The notes under the pieces were generated by a model. That model was not told where the DNA came from. It worked only from the letters and a program-made list of their open reading frames with translations, and did no database searches. From Eledone cirrhosa (lineage: Eukaryota > Mollusca > Cephalopoda > Octopoda > Eledonidae): a stretch of DNA of 64,000 nucleotides. The stretch lies in assembly GCA_964016885.1 (NCBI GenBank), contig OZ024740.1:3319336-3383335 (forward strand), in the 5' to 3' direction. Of the stretch, positions 30,150 through 38,250 are shown piece by piece (within the stretch, counting starts at the first letter, position 1; each line of letters begins with the position of its first letter). Both the position numbers and the translations under genes were made by a program.

Positions 30150-32030
30150 TCAACACAGGCAGTCCAAGTTGTACCAAACTAGATAGATCAGACAATACAG
30201 GCAGTCCAAGTTGTACCCAACTACATAGATCAGACAATACAGGCAGTCCAAGTTGCACCAAACTACATAGATCAGACAACACAGGCAGTCCAAGTTGTAC
30301 CAAACTACATAGATCAGACAATACAGGCAGTCCAGGTTGTACCAAACTACATAGATCAGACAATACAGGCAGTCCAAGTTGTACCAAACTACATAGATCA
30401 GACAATACAGGCAGTCCAAGTTGTACCAAACTAGATAGATCAGACAACACAGGCAGTCCAAGTTGTACCAAACTACATAGATCAGACAATACAGGCAGTC
30501 CAAGTTGTACCAAACTACATAGATCAGACAATACAGGCAGTCCAAGTTGTACCAAACTACATAGATCAGACAATACAGGCAGTCCAAGTTTTACCAAACT
30601 ACATAGATCAGACAATACAGGCAGTCCAAGTTGTACCAAACTACATAGATCAGACAACACAGGCAGTCCAAGTTGTACCAAACTACATAGATCAGACAAT
30701 ACAGGCAGTCCAAGTTGTACCAAACTACATAGATCAGACAACACAGGCAGTCCAAGTTGTACCAAACTACATAGATCAGACAACACAGGCAGTCCAAGTT
30801 GTACCAAACTACATAGATCAGACAACACAGGCAGTCCAAGTTGTACCAAACTACATAGATCAGACAATACAGGCAGTCCAAGTTGTACCAAACTACATAG
30901 ATCAGACAATACAGGCAGTCCAAGTTGTACCAAACTACATAGATCAGACAACACAGGCAGTCCAAGTTGTACCAAACTACATAGATCAGACAATACAGGC
31001 AGTCCAAGTTGTACCAAACTACATAGATCAGACAATACAGGCAGTCCAAGTTGTACCAAACTACATAGATCAGACAACACAGGCAGTCCAAGTTATACCA
31101 AACTACATAGATCAGACAACACAGGCAGTCCAAGTCGTACCAAACTACAGAGATCAGACAACACAGGCAGTCCAAGTTGTACCAAACTACATAGATCAGA
31201 CAATACAGGCAGTCCAAGTTGTACCAAACTACATAGATCAGACAATACAGGCAGTCCAAGTTGTACCAAACTACATAGATCAGACAACACAGGCAGTCCA
31301 AGTTGTACCAAACTACATAGATCAGACAATACAGGCAGTCCAAGTTGTACCAAACTACATAGATCAGACAACACAGGCAGTCCAAGTTGTACCAAACTAC
31401 ATAGATCAGACAACACAGGCAGTCCAAGTTGTACCAAACTACATAGGTCAGACAACACAGGCAGTCCAAGTTGTACCAAACTACATAGATCAGACAATAC
31501 AGGCAGTCCAAGTTGTACCAAACTACATAGATCAGACAACACAGGCAGTCCAAGTTGTACCAAACCTCATAGGTCAGACAATACAGGCAGTCCAAGTTGT
31601 ACCAAACTACATAGATCAGACAATACAGGCAGTCCAAGTTGTACCAAACTAGATAGATCAGACAACACAGGCAGTCCAAGTTGTACCAAACTACATAGAT
31701 CAGACAACACAGGCAGTCCAAGTTGTACCAAACTACATAGATCAGACAACACAGGCAGTCCAAGTTGTACCAAACTACATAGATCAGACAACACAGGCAG
31801 TCCAAGTTGTACCAAACTACATAGATCAGACAATACAGGCAGTCCAAGTTGTACCAAACTACATAGATCAGACAACACAGGCAGTCCAAGTTGTACCAAA
31901 CTAGATAGATCAGACAATACAGGCAGTCCAAGTCGTACCAAACTACATAGATCAGACAATACAGGCAGTCCAAGTTGTACCAAACTACATAGATCAGACA
32001 ATACAGGCAGTTCAAGTTTCACGAAACTAA
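30150..32030. repeat. Terminal segment of the 42-bp array and array edge
   Basis: About 45 units with few block landmarks continue to the array edge. Single oddities are ACAGAGATC near 31,147 and CCTCATAGG near 31,566. The last complete unit starts at 31,963. The next one, at 32,005, decays (GGCAGTTCAAGTTTCACGAA), and the repeat is unrecognisable after about 32,030. The array stops abruptly with almost no zone of degenerate units. Confidence 0.8.
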
Positions 32031-32305
32031 TATGTAAATTCTATGGACAGTTTTTTAAAAGAATGCCTGGTCTAAAGATCCACATAGATCTCACGCCAGA
32101 ACTGAGCAAGCTTTATATAGACAGCCAATATATAATACAATATATATATATGAAACGTCTCTAATGATCAACTGATGAGATGGAACTGTCTCTGTTTCGT
32201 TCATTTTCCTGTATTCACCCACATATATAGATATATATAAGAGTTGGAAATGAAATATCGTTTCATTTTTTCCGTTTATATATATATATATATATATATA
32301 AAACT
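32031..32305. other. Low-copy sequence with short (TA)n tracts
   Basis: This is non-satellite sequence immediately right of the 42-bp array. It holds short TA/ATA tracts near 32,127-32,151 and 32,221-32,240 and a longer TA run at about 32,276-32,301. Short minus-strand open frames are low-complexity and match no family I recognise. I see no gene. Confidence 0.7.
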
Positions 32306-32500
32306 GAGGGTGTCTGTGTGTGTGTGTGTGAGATTGAATCCCTAAAACTAGAGAAGCACCCAATCGACTGTTTTCAAACTTTACACATGTAATACTTATG
32401 TTTCAGGGAGTGTTCTTTTTAGATAGATACATACATATAACGTCGCGCCATTATAATATCTGTCTGGCTGTCTGCATTACGTCACTTCCCTGGGGATGTC

Positions 32501-32571
<71 letters not shown>

Positions 32572-32660
32572 TTGAATCCCTAAAACTCGAGAAGTACCCA
32601 ACCGATTCTTTTCAAACTTTACATGTGTATTACTTATGTTTCAGGGAGTGTTAGGCACAT
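32306..32660. repeat. Two direct copies of a ~100-bp module with a GT tract
   Basis: Two similar modules lie 238 bp apart. Each has a GTGTCTG/ATGTCTG lead, a (GT)n tract, then TTGAATCCCTAAAACT at 32,334 and 32,572, followed by GAGAAG-ACCCAA, TTTTCAAACTTTACA, and TACTTATGTTTCAGGGAGTG. The copies differ at a handful of sites. The first GT tract is short (about 32,314-32,330) and the second long (about 32,500-32,568). The second copy runs on into the Helitron-like tail. This could be a nested or tandem insertion of the same element, or an internal duplication of it. Confidence 0.75.
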
Positions 32661-33034
32661 AAAACAAATAAAAAATGTTGATCTCCTAGGGCCCGCATTA
32701 GGTGAAAAACTGCTTTTTTTCAGGTTTTTAGGGGTTATTTGAGGCGTTACGTCAGACCGATTTCCTTGAAATTGTAACTATGTATTAGTCAGTCTCTTTT
32801 TCATACCATGAACAAAGAAAATACAACTTTTTAATGGCCTAGGGCCCGCATTAGGTGAAAACCTGCATTTTTCCTGCTTCATCGAGGAAAATCTTAAAGA
32901 TTATCTACCCATCAGAGTATTCGGTTTATTTTCTTTACATATTGTCCAGGCATGCAGTTTTTCCACGATTAGGTCTGTTGGCAGCCCGCATTCCAAAATA
33001 ACTTATCCCGTGCAACGTCGGGTACTACTGCTAG
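32314..33034 (+). mobile_element. Non-autonomous Helitron-like element, 3' terminus visible
   Basis: The segment ends CCCGTGCAACGTCGGG (33,007-33,022), which can form a short GC hairpin, then TACTACTG, then CTAG at 33,031-33,034 followed by T. A GC hairpin about 10 bp before a terminal CTRR, inserted before T, is the established 3' signature of Helitrons. A repeated motif, CCTAGGGCCCGCATTAGGTG, occurs near 32,680-32,706 and 32,839-32,863. No Rep/helicase coding sequence is seen, so it would be non-autonomous. The 5' TC end cannot be placed; the start given is only the outermost related module. The call rests on the 3' end alone, and a MITE or unrelated hairpin remains possible. Confidence 0.5.
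32500..32570. repeat. (GT)n microsatellite
   Basis: An almost pure GT dinucleotide tract of about 70 bp with one early TT interruption. It lies inside the second module of the Helitron-like segment. Confidence 0.95.
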
Positions 33035-33089
<55 letters not shown>

Positions 33090-33103
33090 TATATATATAT
33101 TTA

Positions 33104-33190
<87 letters not shown>
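33035..33190. repeat. (TA)n microsatellite, about 155 bp
   Basis: A TA dinucleotide array with a few phase breaks (AAATA, TTATA) begins right at the Helitron-like 3' end. It is fully self-complementary and able to extrude as a cruciform. It may have expanded from the TA-rich target site of the upstream element. Confidence 0.95.
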
Positions 33191-33193
<3 letters not shown>

Positions 33194-33500
33194 TGTATAT
33201 ATAGTGTATTTTGCAATACACTTTATGCTTAATTAAAAGCATTTTGAAGACCTTATGCTATTGTTTTAGAGTAGTGACGGACTCACTTACTTTAATTTCA
33301 GCAAACAGGGGGAGATAAAGCTGACAAGGCCTTGTTTCTGCACTTATTGATGCTTATCAAAGCCAACCACTCCCCCCGTTTGCTGAAATCACGGATGTTA
33401 TGTTCTTATAGAATTCTAGTAAATAATCAGGAACTGATAATACAGAGCGGCAACCGCTCTGTATAATAAGTACCAGTAATGTACTGGTAATTGCTGGCCT
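33191..33500. repeat. Cluster of four inverted repeats (hairpins)
   Basis: Four stem-loops lie within 300 bp. (a) AGTGTATT (33,203-33,210) pairs with AATACACT (33,215-33,222). (b) A 20-nt arm at 33,295-33,314 pairs at 19 of 20 positions with 33,370-33,389, leaving a 55-nt loop; the arms contain CAGCAAACAGGGGG and its complement. (c) ATACAGAGCGG (33,440-33,450) pairs perfectly with 33,454-33,464 across CAA. (d) TACCAGTA (33,471-33,478) pairs perfectly with 33,482-33,489. Such clusters occur in fold-back or MITE-type DNA elements. No target-site duplication or terminal repeat could be defined. Confidence 0.8.
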
Positions 33501-33790
33501 TGTGCCAATAGTAGAAACAATTAATGTATATCACACCTGTTGCTGCTGTAATGATTGCATAACAACTCCACACTGGTGCCACAGAAATATGTATAATCCA
33601 ATAAATACAGTTATGTAACAACTATCTTAACGTTTATTTCAGACATCAAATCTATTATAACTTTTCTGTTGGTCCACCATAAAAATATTTTCTCCATACA
33701 TTTTTATTCTAGATTTTTCTCTTGACGTTGGCTTTCAATTTCAATACACTATAATTTGTATTATTTGAACTACTAGTTGCTATAATGAAG
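33501..33790. other. Low-copy intergenic sequence
   Basis: AT-rich unique sequence. A 64-codon minus-strand open frame crosses part of it, but the translation has no family resemblance and includes the hairpin arms. I see nothing else. Confidence 0.6.
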
Positions 33791-33965
33791 ACTGAAAACA
33801 TAGTGGGATATATATATGTGTGAGTGTGATATATCTGTGTGTTTGTGTGTTTATGTATGTGTGTGTATATATATGCGTGTGTGAGTGTGATATATTTGGG
33901 TATGTATATGTTTATGCATGCACGTGAATTTATATATGTATGTGTGTGTGTGTGCGTGTTTATGT
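33791..33965. repeat. Imperfect TG/TA-rich microsatellite
   Basis: Mixed GTGTGT, TATATA, TGTATG and GAGTGTGATATAT motifs; GAGTGTGATATAT occurs twice, about 61 bp apart (near 33,822 and 33,883). Short open frames here give Cys/Val/Tyr-rich translations that only reflect the TG composition. Confidence 0.85.
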
Positions 33966-34080
33966 GTGTTTGTGTGTTGTGGCCCGTGTTTGTGTGTTGT
34001 GGCCCGTGTTTGTGTGTTGTGGCCCGTGTTTGTGTGTTGTGGCCCGTGTTTGTGTGTTGCGGCCTGTGTTTGTGTGTTGT
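33966..34080. repeat. 20-bp minisatellite, about 5.5 copies
   Basis: The unit GGCCCGTGTTTGTGTGTTGT starts at 33,981, 34,001, 34,021 and 34,041, with a variant (GGCCTGTG) at 34,061. The TTTGTGTGTTGT half also precedes the first full unit. It appears to have grown out of the adjoining TG-rich microsatellite by gaining a GGCCC block. Confidence 0.95.
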
Positions 34081-34440
34081 TGCGCATTCAGATCTATGTT
34101 AACATAGAAGAGTTGATGTAAAACAAACACTGATGATGATTGTAAGAAACCTTTTGTTCAAAATAAGGATTTGTCTGATTCTCTGGTTCATCTTATAAGC
34201 TGAAAAATCTGGGAATTTCTTTCCAGGCTAGAGAAGATAATTAGTTGATGTAAAACTGCAAGTCTGTCGGTGTTGGTCTGTCGGTGTGTCTAGTAATGTG
34301 GTCAGTCAGATATATATTGGTTTATTGATTATTTCTTTGATTTTATAAAAAGGAATAACAAGAGTAGCCACGATAGCCAGACTTATTGATAATCAATACC
34401 ACAAGGTATATTGGTATGTGTGTATTATTGTTAGTTTACA
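34081..34440. other. Low-copy intergenic sequence
   Basis: There is no gene-like open frame. A perfect 14-bp palindrome, CTATGTTAACATAG, lies at 34,094-34,107. The string AGTTGATGTAAAAC occurs twice, near 34,110 and 34,241. Confidence 0.6.
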
Positions 34441-34441
34441 G

Positions 34442-35330
34442 TCATTTCTCCATGTTGGCAAGGGCTATAATGTTACTCCAAAGACCCTGCTGAAGAACCC
34501 TATTTCGGTTGCTTGTATTCGCAATCATTTTCTTCCAGTCATTACCCAAGACCCATGACCATAGGTAAGGGTTGGCATGAATACTGAATTGAAGATAGTG
34601 AGTTTGGCTTTTACACATACCTCCCTTCTTCTGATGATCAAATGCTGAAGCTGACACATTACTGCACCAGTTCCTGCAATTCTTGCATTTAATTCAGCCT
34701 CCTCCCTTCCATCACTTGTGAACATGGCCTTCAGATACTTGAACTTCTCTACCTGCTTCAGTGGAACTCCACTCACATGTAGAGTGCACTGCACAGGTTT
34801 CCTTGATAGGATGAGTGTCTCAGTCTTTGCAGCACTGATTTTCATTCCAGCCATGCAGCACCTGGCAAGAAAGCTGTCAAGTACATATTCGAGATCATCT
34901 TCTGATTAGTTAAGTAGTATTATGTCGTCCACAAATTCCGCCCCCCCAGTCATGATCCCATTTCCAACCTGGATACCATTTCCAGCCTGGATACCATTTC
35001 CAACCTGGATACCATTTCCAGCCTGGATACCATTTCCAACCTGGATACCATTTCCAGCCTGGATACCATTTCCAGCCTGGATACCATTTCCAGCCTGGAT
35101 ACCATTTCCAGCCTGGATACCATTTCCAGCCAGGATACCATTTCCAGCCTGGATACCATTTCCAGCCTGGATACCATTTCCAGCCTGGATACCATTTCCA
35201 GCCTGGATACCATTTCCAGCCTGGATACCATTTCCAGCCTGGATGCACATATCAATCCTAGCTAAGAAGATTATGAATAGGAGAGGTACGCAGCATTGGC
35301 ATGGAATGGTTTCGGCTTAGTCCCATTTAT
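34442..35330 (-). pseudogene. Broken non-LTR retrotransposon (LINE) reverse transcriptase, interrupted by an in-frame minisatellite
   Basis: Read on the minus strand from about 35,316 down to 34,468, one frame shows RT landmarks in the correct order. CVPLLFIIFLARID (35,251-35,292) resembles the RT palm block normally read as GCVLSPLLF. Next come 16 six-residue repeats. The catalytic-site block FVDDIILL (FVDD at 34,924-34,935) corresponds to the usual FADD. Then follow AGMKISAAKTETLILSRK, VEKFKYLKAMFTSDGREE, KAKLTIFNSVFMPTLTYG, and a C-terminal IQATEIGFFSRVFGVTL. In-frame stops occur at 35,317-35,319, 34,906-34,908, 34,525-34,527 and 34,465-34,467. There is no endonuclease domain and no 5' end. 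The motif order is that of LINE RTs; the clade cannot be assigned with certainty, though the C-terminal style resembles RTE/Rex-like animal elements. It is a dead 5'-truncated copy. Confidence 0.85.
34959..35246. repeat. 18-bp minisatellite, 16 copies, inside the reverse transcriptase frame
   Basis: The unit CATTTCCAGCCTGGATAC runs from 34,959 to the unit starting at 35,229, exactly 16 units (288 bp) with no indel. The last unit ends GGATGC. Variant CAACCT units alternate with CAGCCT units in the first six copies; one unit has CAGCCAGG. Read on the minus strand in the RT frame it encodes repeats of IQAGNG, with V replacing A in the alternating units and one L. It sits between two conserved RT blocks and does not shift the frame. 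Confidence 0.95.
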
Positions 35331-35430
35331 CCAAATACAAATACTAGGACATTTGTATAGAGACATCATATGGAGACACCAGGGCAACAGAAAGCTGTCC
35401 ATTGATTTTTTTCAAACTAAATCTTTCTGA
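35331..35430. other. Low-copy sequence between the RT remnant and the 125-bp repeat
   Basis: AT-rich sequence without an open frame of note. It may be further decayed retrotransposon sequence, but no motif is visible. Confidence 0.5.
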
Positions 35431-35730
35431 GAATTATGTTAGAGCTACACATATATATGGAATACTCAGCCACTTTCAAATATATACAAGATGGATTCTA
35501 TCTGCAATCAAAGGTCCAGGCATGTCATATATTGTGCTGAACTGATTTTACCTGTGAATTTCATTAAGGGAACTCATGCCTGTGGAATACTCAGCCATTT
35601 ACATCTTAATACAAAATAGACTCTACCTATATTTCAAAGATCTAACCTGGCCACAGTATGCTACATAGATTCTATCTATGAATTATGTTAAGGGTAATTA
35701 TGTATACAGAATACTTAGCCACATGTTCAT
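35431..35730. repeat. Degenerate ~125-bp tandem repeat, about 2.4 copies
   Basis: The marker GGAATACTCAGCCA occurs at 35,459 and 35,584, and as AGAATACTTAGCCA at 35,709, giving two equal steps of 125 bp. Other shared pieces keep the same spacing: GAATTATGTTAGAG / GAATTTCATTAAGGG / GAATTATGTTAAGGG, and GATTCTATCT / GACTCTACCT. The copies are clearly diverged, so this is much older than the flanking satellites. Confidence 0.8.
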
Positions 35731-35925
35731 TTAAGGAACAGAACAGTTGAATGAACTGAATGCTCCTCTTCAAAACCAATAAAACATACTTAACTTACAA
35801 TACATGACCACCACTACCTAAGATTGACAAGAATAGATACAATAACTATTGTATTAAAACACACACTCGTTTACACAGCATTTTCAATCATCAACTATTC
35901 AGAATATTATCACTAACACCTGACA
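35731..35925. other. Low-copy sequence with one palindrome
   Basis: There is no open frame of note. A near-palindrome, ATACAATA-AC-TATTGTAT, occupies 35,837-35,854. Composition shifts gradually to CA-rich toward the start of the 21-bp array. Confidence 0.6.
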
Positions 35926-38250
35926 CCACAAACAACTGCCACCCACTACACACCAACCACCACCACCCACTAAACACCACCACCACCCACTAAACACCAC
36001 CCACTCAACAACAACCACCACCCACTAAACACCAGCCACCACCCACTAAACACCACCACCACCCACTAAACACCACCAACTCAACAACAACCACCACCCA
36101 CTAAACACCAGCCACCACCCACTAAACACAAACCACCACCCACTAAACAGCAACCACTAAACACCAGCTACCACCCACTAAACACCAACCACCATCCACT
36201 AAACACCAACAAACACCCACTAAACACCAGCCACCACCCACTAAACACCAACCACCACCCACTAAACACCAACCACCACCCACTAAACACCAGCTACCAC
36301 CCACTAAACACCAGTTACCACCCACCAAACACCAACCACCACCCACTAAACACCAACCACCACCCACTAAACACCAGCTACCACCCAGTAAACACCAACC
36401 AGCACCCACTGAACACCAACCAACACCCACTAAACACCAGCTACCACCCACTAAACACCAACCAGCACCCAATAAACAACATACACCAACCACCACCCAC
36501 TAAACACAAACCACCACCCACTAAACACCAACTACCACCCACTAAACACCAACTACCACCCACTAAACACCAACAACCACCCACTAAACACAAGCTAGCA
36601 CCCACTAAACACCAACCACTACCCACTAAACACCAACCACCACCCACTAAACACAAACCACCACCCACTAAACACAAACCACCACCCACTAAACACCAAC
36701 TACCACCCACTAAACACCAACTACCACCCACTAAACACAAGCTAACACCCACTAAACACCAACCACTACCCACTAAACACCAACCACCACCCACTAAACA
36801 CAAACCACCACCCACTAAACACAAACCACCACCCACTAAACACCAACTACCACCCACTAAACACCAACTACCACCCACTAAACACCAACTACCACCCACT
36901 AAACACCAACTACCACCCACTAAACACCAACTACCACCCACTAAACACAAGCTACCACCCACTAAATACCAACCAACACCCACTAAACACCAACAAACAC
37001 CCACTAAACACCAACCACCACCCACTAAACACCAACCACCATTCACTAATCACCACCCACCACGCACCCACCAACCACCACCCACTAAACACCACCCACC
37101 ACCCACTAAACACCAACCACTACCCACTAAACACCAACCACCACCCACTAAACACAAACCACCACCCACTAAACACCAACAACCACCCACTAAACACCAA
37201 CTACCACCCACTAAACACCAACTACCACCCACTAAACACCAACTACCACCCACTAAACACAAGCTACCACCCACTAAACACCAACCACCACCCACTAAAC
37301 ACCAACAAACACCCACTAAACACCAACCACCACCCACTAAACACCAACCACCATTCACTAATCACCACCCACCACGCACCCACCAACCACCACCCACCAC
37401 CCACTAAACACCAACCACGACCCACTAAACACCAGCTACCACCCACTAAACACCAACCACGACCCACTAAACACCAGCTACCACCCACTAAACACCAACC
37501 ACCACCCACTAAACACCAACTACCACCCACCAAACACCAACCACCACCAACTAAACACCAGCTACCACCCACTAAACACCAGCTACCACCCACTAAATAC
37601 CAACCACGACCCACTAAACACCAGCTACCACCCACTAAACACCAACCACTACCCACTAAACACCAACAACCACACACCAAACACCAACCACCACCCACTA
37701 AACACCAGCTACCACCCACTAAACACCAGCTACCACCCACTAAATACCAACCACGACCCACTAAACACCAGCTACCACCCACTAAACACCAACCACTACC
37801 CACTAAACACCAACAACCACACACCAAACACCAACCACCACCCACTAAACACCAGCTACCACCCACTAAACACCAACCACCACCCACTAAACACCAACCA
37901 CCATTCACTAAACACCACCCACCACGCACCCACCAACCACCACCCACTAAACACCACCCACCACCCACTAAACACCAACCACGACCCACTAAACACCAGC
38001 TACCACCCACTAAACACCAGCTACCACCCACTAAACACCAACCACTACCCACTAAACACGAACAACCACACACCAAACACCAACCACCACCCACTAAACA
38101 CCAGCTACCACCCACTAAACACCAACCACGACCCACTAAACACCAGCTACCACCCACTAAACACCACCCAACACACACCCACCAACCACCACCCACTAAA
38201 CACCAACCACGACCCACGAAACACCAACCACGACCCACTAAACACAAATC
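35926..38250. repeat. 21-bp minisatellite, about 110 units, nearly G-free on the plus strand
   Basis: The consensus unit is CCACCACCCACTAAACACCA plus A. On the plus strand the typical unit has about 10 C, 10 A, one T and no G; G appears only in variant CAGCTACC, AAGCTAC and CACGACCC units. The unit splits into three similar heptads: CCACCAC, CCACTAA, ACACCAA. A 147-bp (7-unit) duplication is marked by CACTAAATAC at 37,591 and 37,738. A larger repeat is marked by CCATTCACTAATCACC near 37,039 and 37,351. Because 21 is a multiple of 3, minus frames stay open and read as Gly/Trp/Cys-Leu-Val heptapeptides (up to 331 codons). I interpret these as repeat artefacts. Confidence 0.95.

Larger units (their letters stand above)
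1..32030. repeat. 42-bp satellite array, about 762 units
   Basis: A single 42-bp unit is repeated head to tail from the window edge. It begins AGGCAGTCCAAGTTGTACCA and continues AACTACATAGATCAGACAAC plus AC. The unit start falls on 1 + 42k at every point checked, for example 421, 10081, 15961, 20161, 27301 and 31921 (k = 760), so no net indel has accumulated in 32 kb. Variation is by substitution at a few recurrent unit positions: 40 (C/T), 26 (C/G), 31 (A/G), 36 (A/T) and 15 (G/A). Each unit carries one GTAC and one GATC. Because 42 is a multiple of 3, two minus frames and one plus frame stay open for hundreds of codons (up to 1,531), but no codon pattern, start context or splice structure supports a gene. 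The array continues beyond the left edge. This is satellite DNA; its chromosomal position is unknown. Confidence 0.98.

Noticed and set aside
1..32030. Centromeric satellite with a CENP-B box
   Set aside because: No TTCG...CGGG box is present in the 42-bp unit, and position on the chromosome cannot be judged from this window.
32398..32583. Short plus-strand frame with a Cys/Val run
   Set aside because: It is the translation of the (GT)n tract in the Helitron-like segment.
33191..33620. tRNA gene or tRNA-derived SINE near the hairpins
   Set aside because: No A-box or B-box promoter pair and no cloverleaf order of stems could be found.
34922..35320. Plus-strand 132-codon frame rich in Pro/Trp/Ile/Phe over the 18-bp minisatellite
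   Set aside because: It is the antisense shadow of the reverse transcriptase frame and its in-frame minisatellite.
35926..38250. Telomeric or interstitial telomere repeat, because of CCACTAAAC motifs
   Set aside because: The unit is 21 bp and contains no CCCTAA or TTAGGG hexamer arrays.
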